From UBA4675 sp964601265 (lineage in GTDB: Bacteria; Bacillota; Clostridia; Christensenellales; Borkfalkiaceae): a stretch of 64,000 nucleotides of DNA. Of the stretch, positions 45,851-53,670 are shown in pieces. The stretch's first letter is position 1. Each line of letters begins with the position of its first letter. The stretch covers positions 7,036 to 71,035 of the forward strand of contig CAZRMT010000003.1 of the NCBI GenBank assembly GCA_964601265.1, in the 5' to 3' direction. The translations under genes were made by a program, and so were the position numbers. The notes beneath the pieces are model-generated. The model made no database searches. It saw only the letters and a list, made by a program, of their open reading frames with translations, and was not told where the DNA came from.

Positions 45851-46897
45851 ATGAATTTAGAACGAATCTACGAAAAAAGAAAACATTTTGACAAAAAGGA
45901 GAACGCCGCAGGTATATCCATGGCTATAATACCCGTTTTAGGCTTTTTAATCTTCGGATTGGCGCCTATGATTTTGGGTATCGTAATGTCCTTTTTCGAT
46001 TTTGACACGAATGAGTTCTTTTTCAGAATTTATCCTGCCGGACTTGAAGCAGGTAAAAAGTATAAAGGAGATTGGAACTGCGATTTCGTCGGACTACAAA
46101 ACTACTTGTACTTGTTTAAGCACAAGGCGTCGGATCCCGATAGCGGTATGTTCGTTGAGACCTTGATTACGACTTTGGTTCAATTCGTTTCCTTGCCCGT
46201 TTGTATTGTATTAAGCTTGCTAGTTGCGTTTTTCCTTTCCAAAAAGATAAAAGGTAAAAACGTTATGCGTACCATATACTTAATACCGTTTATTTGTTCT
46301 TCTATTGCAATTTCGTTGATATGGGGTGAATTTTTCTCCAAAACGGGAATTTTAAACTCTATCTTGGTTGCAATGGGAAAGGTCAAAACAAATTCGAGCG
46401 GAGCAGTCGATACATTGAACTGGACGGTTGAGCGTTTCTATACGGTTGTATTTATAATCAACGTATGGGGCGGAACGGGATTCCAAATTATTTTGTTTAC
46501 CGCCGCTTTAACAAACGTAAACAACTCCTATTACGAGGCTGCAAAGGTTGACGGTGCAAATGCTTTCCAAATTTTCTTTAAAATAACGTTGCCTGCAATT
46601 TCGCCTACGACTTTCTATTTGTTTATCACGGGCGTTATCGGTTCGTTGCAAGCGTACGTTACGCCTGATATGGTTGCGAAAATCGGTGGTAATCCCGCTC
46701 CTACTAAATATTTCGGAGTAGATATTAACAACCCCGCAACTACGGTTATGGCGTACATTCAAAGCTTGCTTATGGGTGGTTCCGACAACATTAGACCGGG
46801 ACTTGCCTGCGCAACGGGTGTGGTACTTGCTATAATTATCGGTATAATCACAATAATTAACTTCGTTGTTTCCAAGTATTGGGTAAGCTACGATTAA
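45851..46897 (+). CDS. Sugar ABC importer permease (MalF/LplB type)
   Basis: The 348-residue protein has six to seven membrane segments and the EAA loop YYEAAKVDGANAFQIFFKIT that docks the ATPase. The ATG at 45851 follows AGAGGTG and is preferred to the in-frame GTG at 45845, which is part of that ribosome binding site. It forms the pore with the next gene product. No ATPase gene is present, so a shared MsmX/MsmK-type ATPase encoded elsewhere is expected. Confidence 0.92.
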   Translation: MNLERIYEKRKHFDKKENAAGISMAIIPVLGFLIFGLAPMILGIVMSFFDFDTNEFFFRIYPAGLEAGKKYKGDWNCDFVGLQNYLYLFKHKASDPDSGMFVETLITTLVQFVSLPVCIVLSLLVAFFLSKKIKGKNVMRTIYLIPFICSSIAISLIWGEFFSKTGILNSILVAMGKVKTNSSGAVDTLNWTVERFYTVVFIINVWGGTGFQIILFTAALTNVNNSYYEAAKVDGANAFQIFFKITLPAISPTTFYLFITGVIGSLQAYVTPDMVAKIGGNPAPTKYFGVDINNPATTVMAYIQSLLMGGSDNIRPGLACATGVVLAIIIGIITIINFVVSKYWVSYD

Positions 46898-46907
46898 GGA
46901 GGATAAA

Positions 46908-48124
46908 ATGGACGAAATTAAAAACGAAAATCAAATTTCTCCCGAAGAGAACGTAGAAAACAATGCTAGTCAAGAAGTCGCTTTAGAGTCGAGCGTTGGC
47001 GGATACAGAAAAAGAATTGAATTAACCGAAGAACAGAAGAAAAAAGAAGGCGTTTCCGTTTCTTCTATAATCGGAAAACTTTTGCTATACATATTCCTTA
47101 TTATCTTTGCCGTGTGGACTTTGTTCCCGTTGTTTATAGCTTTAATCGAGTCTACTTTGACTTCTGCAAACTATAACAACAGCACGATAAAGCTTGCGAA
47201 ATTGTTCCCGATAAGTAAAACGAAATACGATTTGCTTACCAACTATAGAAACGTATTCTTCGACGCGTCTTCCACAAAAGCATACTTAAACGAATTTGGT
47301 AATAAAACACAATTCCCGAGAGTTCCTTTTGCGTTTGTGTTTACCGTAATTTTGGTTTTGCCTACTACCTTAATGGGATTATTTACGTCGGCTATGAGCG
47401 CGTTTGCGTTCTCCAAGCTAACGTTTAAGGGTAAAAACTGGATGTTCGGTTTACTTCTTTCGACTATGATGTTGCCGGGCGCTTTATCCTTGGCTCCTTC
47501 GTATTCGATTTACAGAGAAATTCTTTCTTACGGTACGCTTTGGATGGCTTTCCCGTTGTTTATACCTGGAATGTTCGGTGCGGCAACGGCGGTATTCTTC
47601 TTAAAGCAATACTTCACGGGTATTCCTACCGACCTTATAGAAGCAGGAAAACTTGACGGAATGGGTTATTATAAAATGTTCTTCAAGATAGTTGTTCCGC
47701 TTTCCGGTGCTGCGTTGATAGCGCAAGGCATTTTAGGTTTCGTCGGAGGATATAATGACTACTTCGGACCTAAGCTTTACTTACAAGGCGCAGGAACTTC
47801 TTTCGAGACCGTACAACTTGTTTTGGTTTCGATTAAAGGAACCGCAGGAAAGGNNNNNNNNNNNNNNNNNNNNNNNNNNNNNNNNNNNNNNNNNNNNNNN
47901 NNNNNNNNNNNNNNNNNNNNNNNNNNNNNNNNNNNNNNNNNNNNNNNNNNNNNTCTTTCGAGACCGTACAACTTGTTTTGGTTTCGATTAAAGGAACCGC
48001 AGGAAAGGATATTCCTAAAGTATTTGCCGCTTGTATGGTTGCATTATTACCTACGTTGATTTTGTACTTCTATGCGCAAAAGTTCTTCGTAGAAGGTATA
48101 GCGACTTCGGGAATGAAGATTTAA
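46908..48124 (+). CDS. Sugar ABC importer permease (MalG type), interrupted by an artificial gap
   Basis: The protein has a polar N-terminal tail of about 55 residues, six membrane segments and the EAA loop DLIEAGKLDGMGYYKMFFKI. The reading frame runs into 100 N at 47854, but the 55 bases before the gap are repeated exactly after it. Removing one copy and the N restores a continuous frame ending GIATSGMKI at the TAA of 48122-48124, a protein of 353 residues, normal for MalG. Reading straight across the gap gives a false C-terminus. It partners the upstream permease; start after AAGGAGG. Confidence 0.9.
47854..47953. other. Assembly gap (100 N) with duplicated flanks
   Basis: 47799-47853 and 47954-48008 are identical over 55 bases. 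The two contigs therefore overlap and the gap contains no missing sequence. Confidence 0.95.
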
Positions 48125-48149
48125 TTTGTATCTTTTATAATGTATTTTT

Positions 48150-48182
48150 AAAAGCATAACGTTTTTGCGTTATGCTTTTTTA
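48150..48182 (+). terminator. Intrinsic terminator of the sugar importer operon
   Basis: Stem AAAAGCATAACG (48150-48161) with CGTTATGCTTTT (48168-48179), loop TTTTTG, followed by further T. Confidence 0.9.
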
Positions 48183-48297
48183 ATTTTTATTTTATCGGTA
48201 TTTGATAAAAAAACACAACGCTATTTATTGCTTTATCCCGTCAAACGTGTTTGTAGTAAAAAAAATAAAAAAACCCGAAATAAAAGAGTAAAAACAG

Positions 48298-48326
48298 TTG
48301 AAAATAGAAATAAATTGTGATATAAT
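48298..48326 (+). promoter_or_regulatory. Promoter of tRNA-Leu(UAA)
   Basis: TTGAAA (48298-48303) and TATAAT (48321-48326) are 17 bp apart; TGATATAAT is an extended -10 box, 17 bp upstream of the tRNA. Confidence 0.8.
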
Positions 48327-48343
48327 ACCTACGATAAAAAGAT

Positions 48344-48430
48344 GCCGAAGTGGCGGAATAGGTAGACGCAAGGGACTTAAAATCCCTCGGTGTAACAACC
48401 GTACCGGTTCGACTCCGGTCTCCGGCACCA
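48344..48430 (+). tRNA. tRNA-Leu (anticodon UAA)
   Basis: The gene is 87 bases including CCA and has the long variable arm of tRNA-Leu. The anticodon loop CTTAAAA gives UAA, reading UUA. The acceptor stem GCCGAAG/CTCCGGC leaves an A-C mismatch at positions 5-68, which is unusual; the rest of the cloverleaf is regular. Confidence 0.94.
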
Positions 48431-48438
48431 CGTAAAGA

Positions 48439-48480
48439 AAAGGTTTGATACGAAAAGTATCAGACCTTTGTTTAATTTTT
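48439..48480 (+). terminator. Terminator of tRNA-Leu(UAA)
   Basis: A 13-bp stem with one G-U pair (48439-48451 with 48457-48469, loop GAAAA) is followed by GTTTAATTTTT. Confidence 0.8.
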
Positions 48481-48677
48481 ATCTTACAAGAGGATAATAC
48501 TTTTTGTAATTTTGGTATTTTTGTTTATTTGAACGAGTTATTGCAAAACGTAAAAAATAGGAAACGTTTATCATATGTTTATTATAATTCGTTCCCTATA
48601 CTTCTTGACTACTGAAGAATAATTTATTTATACTTGTTTGCATACGGTTGAGTAATAGCTACGCAATAAATTAAAAG
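48481..48677. other. AT-rich intergenic region, no gene recognised
   Basis: No open frame with a ribosome binding site was found. TTGACT (48605-48610) and TATACT (48629-48634) with an 18-bp spacer could be a promoter pointing at the hairpin 48678-48705, which would give a transcript of about 70 bases; this is speculative. Confidence 0.35.
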
Positions 48678-48715
48678 CGAACTTAGAAAGTAAATTCTAG
48701 GTTCGTTTTCGTTTT
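48678..48715. terminator. Hairpin with T-rich tails, probable terminator
   Basis: An 11-bp stem with one G-U pair (48678-48688 with 48695-48705, loop AGTAAA) is followed by TTTTCGTTTTT on the plus strand and has a weaker T-rich tail on the minus strand. It could end a short plus-strand RNA or the small minus-strand ORF at 48744-48880. Confidence 0.6.
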
Positions 48716-48743
48716 TGCTTTGGTTTTTAAAGGAAATTCTTTG

Positions 48744-48880
48744 TTAATTTAGCGGATTGCACGTATTCGAACCGCTTGATAAAAGCGCTAGCAATAATAA
48801 CGTTTGCGTTGTAGACAGCGTATTGTTATTCGTCAACAAAAAAAATAAGCCGAATAACGCTAGGTTTGTGGAATTCGTCA
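48744..48880 (-). pseudogene. Small hydrophobic ORF with an apparent frameshift in a T7 run
   Basis: An ATG at 48880 is preceded by AGGAGGTATT, one of the best ribosome binding sites in the window. As written the frame stops after 15 codons, just past seven T (the A7 at 48838-48844 on the plus strand). With one extra T it would continue for 45 residues as a Thr/Asn/Leu-rich, weakly hydrophobic peptide ending SNTCNPLN and stopping at 48744-48746. The strong ribosome binding site and smooth continuation suggest a real small gene with a homopolymer error or a slippage switch. Confidence 0.4.
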
Positions 48881-48951
48881 TAATACCTCCTAAAAAGACT
48901 TTGTTCGTCTAAATTTTACTTTATTTTCACTCGGCTAAATATCCCTTTATA

Positions 48952-48980
48952 TTGACACGTTTTAAGATTTATTTTAAAAT
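48952..48980 (+). promoter_or_regulatory. Promoter of the ArsR-type regulator
   Basis: TTGACA (48952-48957) and TAAAAT (48975-48980) are 17 bp apart. Confidence 0.75.
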
Positions 48981-49013
48981 ATTATTAAATAGATTTTAAG
49001 GGATTTAACCGAT

Positions 49014-49352
49014 ATGTCCGAAATTTTATTATTAGATAAAAAGACCCAAGAAATGGTGGAAGAATACATTCCTTCTAGCGAAGTAATAAGCGATTTAGCT
49101 TGCGTGTTTTCTTTGTTTTCCGACGAAACAAGATTAAAAATTTTGTCTGCGCTTGCCATTAGCGAAATGTGCGTTACGGATTTATCGGAAGTAATTTCCG
49201 TGAACCAAACCACGGTTTCGCATCAATTACGCCTTTTAAAGGGTATGGGGGCGGTAAAAACCAAACGTCAAGGGAAAGTAGTGTTCTATTCGCTCCGAGG
49301 CGAAACGCTAAACGAAATTCTTTTAAAGGGCGTTGAATTTTTAGGTTATTGA
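49014..49352 (+). CDS. ArsR/SmtB family transcriptional regulator
   Basis: The 112-residue protein is a winged helix-turn-helix: FSDETRLKILSALAISEMCVTDLSEVI and the recognition helix NQTTVSHQLRLLKGMGAV, followed by the wing RQGKVVFYSL. In metal-sensing members the alpha-3 motif is ELCVCDL; here it is EMCVTDL with only one Cys, so a classical arsenic or cadmium site is not complete. No metal transporter is adjacent. The target may be elsewhere or it may be autoregulatory. Start codon at 49014 lies about 30 bp from the predicted transcription start. Confidence 0.87.
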   Translation: MSEILLLDKKTQEMVEEYIPSSEVISDLACVFSLFSDETRLKILSALAISEMCVTDLSEVISVNQTTVSHQLRLLKGMGAVKTKRQGKVVFYSLRGETLNEILLKGVEFLGY

Positions 49353-49364
49353 AAGTTAAAAAAC

Positions 49365-49390
49365 AGGCGGGACTAAATCCCGCCTTAGTT
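49365..49390. terminator. Bidirectional terminator
   Basis: Stem AGGCGGGA (49365-49372) with TCCCGCCT (49378-49385), T-rich tails on both strands, between the convergent ArsR and Cys-rich peptide genes. Confidence 0.8.
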
Positions 49391-49591
49391 TTATTTACAA
49401 CCGCAACCGCCGAGGAAGGGTTTAAATTTGTCTTTACAACAGCAAAGTAGCACGAGTATTAACGGAAGGTAACCGCAAGAACAAATTTTATCTATTATTC
49501 CCGATATACACCCGTTACCGCAAAGACAAAGGATAAGTAAAATTATAAGTAAGTAAAGGCAACCGTTGTCGCCGAATCCAAAACAGTTCAT
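49391..49591 (-). CDS. Small Cys-rich hydrophobic protein
   Basis: The 66-residue protein contains 11 Cys, two hydrophobic segments (LYLLIILLILCLC and YLPLILVLLCCC) and a C-terminal KPFLGGCGCK. CTGGAGGAAATAATA precedes the ATG, so it is likely real. Composition is like small spore-coat or membrane peptides of Clostridia, but I do not recognise the family. It is expressed divergently from coaX. Confidence 0.6.
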   Translation of the reverse strand: MNCFGFGDNGCLYLLIILLILCLCGNGCISGIIDKICSCGYLPLILVLLCCCKDKFKPFLGGCGCK

Positions 49592-49692
49592 TATTATTTC
49601 CTCCAGAATATTCGGACGGAATTATATGTATCGTTTTTATTTCCCGTCGTCAATATATTTTACGCTAAATGAAGATAAAGTGTTACCTACGC

Positions 49693-49721
49693 TTGCAAAA
49701 AAGCAAAAAAAGAATTACAAT
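49693..49721 (+). promoter_or_regulatory. Probable promoter of coaX
   Basis: TTGCAA (49693-49698) and TACAAT (49716-49721) with 17-bp spacing, 29 bp before the coaX ATG. Confidence 0.5.
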
Positions 49722-49749
49722 AATATTAACTTATTTTGTTGGAGAAGTT

Positions 49750-50520
49750 ATGATAGTTTGTATAGATATAGGTAACAGCAATATAAAATACGCTATTTTT
49801 GACGGAGAAGAGTTAAAGGCTACGTTTAGGGTGTCTTCCGTAAACGTTTCCACTTCCGACGAATACGGCGTAATACTGTCCGACCTTATAAACGGCGCAA
49901 ATATTAAAAAAGAGGATATAACGGGGGTTATAATGTCGTCGGTTATTCCTCAACTCAACTATACTATGGAGCATATGTGTAAGGATTATTTAGGGATTTC
50001 TCCTATAATAGTCAGCACTAAATTAAAAACGGGAATAGTTTTTAAAGTAAAAAGCCCTAACGAAGTCGGCGCCGACAGAATAGTAAATTCTTTTGCTTGC
50101 TACAATAAATACAAAAAGGCAACCATTTGCATAGATTTCGGCACGGCGCTTACCTTTAACGCCGTAAATTCCAAGGGCGAATTTTTAGGCGGAGCCATTT
50201 TCCCCGGTATGAAAACGGCGCTCGACTCGCTTGTTAACGGCACTGCAAAACTTCCTAATATCGAACTTGTAATGCCCGAAAAAGTTATCGCTACGGACAC
50301 CGTAACGAATATGCAGGCGGGAATGATAAACGGCTATATCGGCGTTGTAGAAAAAATAGTTTCCGAAATGAAAAAAGAATTAGCCGAAGAGTGTATAGTT
50401 ATAGTAACGGGCGGATTAGGCGAAATAATCGCTCGCCACACGAACGTTATAGACGTTGTCGATAGACGTTTAACGCTTGACGGATTAAGAATGATTTACG
50501 AGATGAATAAAGATGAGTAA
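49750..50520 (+). CDS. coaX: Type III pantothenate kinase
   Basis: The 256-residue enzyme phosphorylates pantothenate in the first step of coenzyme A synthesis. It has the ASKHA-fold motifs: VCIDIGNSNIKYAIF (phosphate loop), EVGADRIVNSFACY, ICIDFGTALTFNAV and GGAIFPGM. The ATG at 49750 is chosen because it begins directly at the conserved first strand and follows GGAGAAG; a longer frame from 49669 adds a non-conserved basic stretch. It overlaps ispG by 8 bp. Confidence 0.95.
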   Translation: MIVCIDIGNSNIKYAIFDGEELKATFRVSSVNVSTSDEYGVILSDLINGANIKKEDITGVIMSSVIPQLNYTMEHMCKDYLGISPIIVSTKLKTGIVFKVKSPNEVGADRIVNSFACYNKYKKATICIDFGTALTFNAVNSKGEFLGGAIFPGMKTALDSLVNGTAKLPNIELVMPEKVIATDTVTNMQAGMINGYIGVVEKIVSEMKKELAEECIVIVTGGLGEIIARHTNVIDVVDRRLTLDGLRMIYEMNKDE

Positions 50521-51559
50521 AAGCGTAAAAATAGGCGACGTAAATATCGGTAACGGTAACAAAATAGCCGTACAAAGCATGACTAATATCAAAACCGAAA
50601 AAACGGACGAAGTAGTAGAGCAAATATTGCGTTTGGAAAAAGCTGGTTGCGATATTATAAGGGTTGCCGTCAAAGATACTGCCGACGCAAACGCCGTAAA
50701 AACGATTAAAGATAAAATACATATTCCGCTTGTTGCGGACGTGCATTTCGATTATCGCCTTGCCGTTTCCGCTATTGAAAACGGCGTTGACAAGGTTAGG
50801 ATTAACCCCGGCAATATAGGTTCGGAAGAAAACGTAAAAATCGTTGCGGACTGTATAAAAAGACACGCTTGCGCCGTAAGGGTGGGCTCTAACAGCGGTA
50901 GCGTTGAAAAAGAGTTTTTGGAAAAATACGGAAAAAACGAAATTTCTCTCGGTGAAAGCGCTTTAAAAAGAGTTGCTCAACTTGAAAAATACGGCGTTGA
51001 GAATATCGTAATTTCCGCAAAAACTTCGTCGGTTCCCTTAACGGTAAAAACCTACCGATATATCGCTAAACGCACCGATTATCCTCTGCACGTCGGCGTT
51101 ACCGAGGCGGGAACGAGGCGTATGGGAATAATAAAAAGCTCTGCGGGGATAGGTTCGCTTTTAATGGACGGAATAGGCGACACGATAAGGGTTTCGCTTA
51201 CGGCAGACCCCGTAGAAGAAGTTTATGCAGGTAAAGATTTGCTTCGTGCGACGGGTATAGATAAAAACTATGCCGAAATAATCTCTTGTCCTACTTGCGG
51301 ACGAACCGAGTACGATATGGAGAAGCTAGCTGAAAGCGTTTGTAATTTCACAAGAAACGTTAGCGTTCCCGTAAAAATCGCCGTAATGGGTTGCGTTGTA
51401 AACGGCCCGGGGGAAGCTTCCGATTGCGATTTAGGTATTGCGGGCGGAAAGGGAAGTTGCGTTATTTTTAAAAAGGGCAAAGTTTACAAAACCGTTAAAA
51501 GCGAAGACGTAGAGAAAGAATTTTTAAAGGAAATAGAGAAAATTGTCGAAGAACTATGA
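50513..51559 (+). CDS. ispG: 4-hydroxy-3-methylbut-2-enyl diphosphate synthase IspG (GcpE)
   Basis: The 348-residue enzyme carries out the penultimate step of the MEP isoprenoid pathway, reducing MEcPP to HMBPP. A TIM barrel (VQSMTNIKTEKTDEV, IPLVADVHFDYRLA, VRINPGNIGS) is followed by the iron-sulphur domain with ISCPTCGRTEYD and MGCVVNGPGEA, which give three Cys ligands and the Glu of the 4Fe-4S cluster. Its place before a polC-like gene and rimP is the usual Clostridia order (dxr-rseP-ispG-polC). Confidence 0.97.
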   Translation: MSKSVKIGDVNIGNGNKIAVQSMTNIKTEKTDEVVEQILRLEKAGCDIIRVAVKDTADANAVKTIKDKIHIPLVADVHFDYRLAVSAIENGVDKVRINPGNIGSEENVKIVADCIKRHACAVRVGSNSGSVEKEFLEKYGKNEISLGESALKRVAQLEKYGVENIVISAKTSSVPLTVKTYRYIAKRTDYPLHVGVTEAGTRRMGIIKSSAGIGSLLMDGIGDTIRVSLTADPVEEVYAGKDLLRATGIDKNYAEIISCPTCGRTEYDMEKLAESVCNFTRNVSVPVKIAVMGCVVNGPGEASDCDLGIAGGKGSCVIFKKGKVYKTVKSEDVEKEFLKEIEKIVEEL

Positions 51560-53072
51560 ACAAGAAGAACTGCTTTCCGCAATAAGAAGCGTTGACGAAA
51601 GCGTTTCTTCGATAAAGATTAAAAACGTAAAAATAGATAAAAACTCAAAGTCGATAGAGGTAAGATTCATAAATAACTTGAGCGTTGATGACAACGTTTG
51701 TAACTTGATAAAAGACGTAGTCGCCTCGTTTTTGCCTAGCGAATTTCACAACGTAAAAGTTGTCGTAAACAAAGTTAAAGCCGATAAAGATTTAGTTGAA
51801 CAAATGCTTTACGACAGATTTATTTCTAATAGAAAGTATTTTGTTGGAGTTATTAAAAGAGAGGATTTCGTCTTTAAAAACGAAACTTGCGAAATAGAGC
51901 TGGCGTTGTCCGACAATGAAATAGAAATGTTTAAAAACGGAAAAATATTCGACTCGTTAAAAGAGTATTTAGACGAAAATTTTTGCGAGGACATAAAAAT
52001 AAATACCGTTTTAAGGGAGGAGCGTGAGATTGCTTCCGTAAAAGAAGAAGCGGTTTTTTCCGATTTCGAGCAAGTAAAAGTAAGAACCATAAAGGTTAAT
52101 AACGTTCGTTCGTATATGTCGTACGACGAGGGCGATACGGCAATTTATATAGCCGACGCTTTGAGTATGCGTTCGGAATTGACGGTGTGCGGAATAATAA
52201 CCGAAATAAGAAAGCTTACCACGTCGAAAGGCAAGGATATGTTTTTGATAAGTTTTACCGATAAGACGGGAAGACTGACGGGAAAATATTTTCCCTTAAA
52301 AGACAAGTCTAAATTTATCGAGGCGTTAAAATCGGGCGACGCGTTGATTATGAAAGGGGAAATGAGCGAATATAACGGTAGAGCCGATTTTAAAATAAAT
52401 AATATAGGGTGTTGCGATTTTCCCGAAGATTTTGTTCCCGAGCGTAAGCCTGCAAAAAAAGTTCCCGCAACCTATAAAAAGATATGTCCTTCTGAAATCG
52501 AAGACTGTTCGCAAATAAATATGTTTAAGCAAAACGTGCAACCGAGCGAGTGTTTAATCGGAAAAACCTTCGTCGTGTTCGACGTCGAAACCACGGGTCT
52601 GGACATGATTAACGACCGTATAACCGAAATAGGCGCCGTAAAAATAGTTAACGGAGTTATAGTCGACTGTTTTACCACTTTGATAAATCCGCAAATAAAA
52701 ATAAGTCAAAGAATAACCGAATTGACAGGTATTGACGACGAAATGGTAAAAGATAAACCGACTTTTTCGGAAATGTGCGGTGATTTTTATAAATATATAG
52801 ACGGAGCAATTTTGGTTGCGCATAACGCTTCTTTCGATATTACGATGATAAAAAATCATTTTGAAAGGGAAAATTACTACGTCGAGAATAACTATTACGA
52901 CACGCTTGAAATATCGAGAAACACTTTAAAAGGGTTAAAAAATTATCAACTGAACACCGTTTGCGGATATTTCGGAATTGAGTTTTTACATCATAGAGCG
53001 ATGTCCGACGCGCACGCAACGGCAAAATTATTTATTGAGTTGATAAATTTGAAAAAATGCTTGCCAATTTAA
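51543..53072 (+). CDS. Truncated PolC: N-terminal domain, OB fold and 3'-5' exonuclease without PHP and polymerase
   Basis: The 509-residue protein corresponds to the first third of Gram-positive DNA polymerase III PolC. Residues 1-185 look like the PolC N-terminal region, 190-292 form the OB fold (ELTVCGIITEIRKLTTSKGK), and 341-505 are a DnaQ-type exonuclease with all DEDDh residues: Asp347 and Glu349 in FVVFDVETTGLD, Asp432 in VAHNASFDITM, His484 and Asp489 in HHRAMSDAHA. In PolC a PHP segment with HLHT lies between OB and exonuclease; here only a 48-residue linker exists. The protein stops where the polymerase would begin. It occupies the normal polC position between ispG and rimP. The start is TTG at 51543, overlapping ispG by 17 bp. 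It probably works as a stand-alone proofreading or repair nuclease. Confidence 0.85.
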   Translation: MSKNYEQEELLSAIRSVDESVSSIKIKNVKIDKNSKSIEVRFINNLSVDDNVCNLIKDVVASFLPSEFHNVKVVVNKVKADKDLVEQMLYDRFISNRKYFVGVIKREDFVFKNETCEIELALSDNEIEMFKNGKIFDSLKEYLDENFCEDIKINTVLREEREIASVKEEAVFSDFEQVKVRTIKVNNVRSYMSYDEGDTAIYIADALSMRSELTVCGIITEIRKLTTSKGKDMFLISFTDKTGRLTGKYFPLKDKSKFIEALKSGDALIMKGEMSEYNGRADFKINNIGCCDFPEDFVPERKPAKKVPATYKKICPSEIEDCSQINMFKQNVQPSECLIGKTFVVFDVETTGLDMINDRITEIGAVKIVNGVIVDCFTTLINPQIKISQRITELTGIDDEMVKDKPTFSEMCGDFYKYIDGAILVAHNASFDITMIKNHFERENYYVENNYYDTLEISRNTLKGLKNYQLNTVCGYFGIEFLHHRAMSDAHATAKLFIELINLKKCLPI

Positions 53073-53089
53073 TATTTTAATGGTATAAT
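53061..53089 (+). promoter_or_regulatory. Promoter of the rimP-nusA-infB operon
   Basis: TTGCCA (53061-53066) and TATAAT (53084-53089) are 17 bp apart and TGGTATAAT is an extended -10 box. It begins inside the end of the PolC-like gene. Confidence 0.75.
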
Positions 53090-53116
53090 AATTATAAACT
53101 TATTAGTACGCTAGTA

Positions 53117-53145
53117 TTGAGAGTAACCTTTGCGGTTGCTCTCAA
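53117..53145 (+). promoter_or_regulatory. Leader hairpin before rimP
   Basis: A 12-bp stem with one G-U pair (53117-53128 with 53134-53145, loop TTTGC) lies in the 5' leader, about 20 bases after the transcription start. No full T run follows, so regulation by an RNA-binding protein or NusA feedback is possible. Confidence 0.55.
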
Positions 53146-53166
53146 AGATTTATGCGGGGAGAAACG

Positions 53167-53628
53167 ATGACTTTTTTAAGCGTAGACGAAATAGAAAAAA
53201 TCGTATTGCCGACGATAACGGAATTAGGTTGCGAGCTTGTCGAGGTGGAAACTAAAACGGGTAAAAATCCCTCTTTAACTTTTTATATCGACAAAGAAGA
53301 CGGTATAGATATCGACACGTTGGAAAAAATTCATAACGCCGTAGACCCTTTGCTTGACGAGGCTGACGTATCTAACGGTAGCGCATACACGCTAAACTGT
53401 TCTTCTCCGGGGCTTACCCGTCCGTTTAAAACGGAAAGGGATTTTTTAAAAAGAATCGGAAAAGACGTGGAGATAAAATTGTTTGCCCCTATAAAAGGCA
53501 AAAAGTTTTTTGAAGCGAAATTGATTTCTTACGACGTAAATTGCGTGGAAGTCGAATTAGAAAACGAAACGATAAAAATCAATATGAATCAAATAGCAAA
53601 AATAAACGAAGCCGTTAAATTCGATTGA
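53167..53628 (+). CDS. rimP: Ribosome maturation factor RimP
   Basis: The 153-residue protein assists 30S subunit maturation. It shows the family strands LGCELVEVETK, LTFYIDKEDGIDIDTLEKI, then YTLNCSSPGLTRPFKTERDF, and the C-terminal Sm-like domain. The ATG at 53167 follows GGGGAGAAACG; an upstream in-frame ATG at 53152 lacks a ribosome binding site. It precedes nusA by 42 bp. Confidence 0.93.
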   Translation: MTFLSVDEIEKIVLPTITELGCELVEVETKTGKNPSLTFYIDKEDGIDIDTLEKIHNAVDPLLDEADVSNGSAYTLNCSSPGLTRPFKTERDFLKRIGKDVEIKLFAPIKGKKFFEAKLISYDVNCVEVELENETIKINMNQIAKINEAVKFD

Positions 53629-53670
53629 TTTTTTATATGAAAAATCGGGGATATATTTAAGGAGTATAAA

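Noticed and set aside
47954..48059. C-terminus of the MalG-type permease in the frame read across the N run
   Set aside because: The 55-bp overlap puts the sequence out of frame; the correct frame after collapse gives a normal MalG C-terminus.
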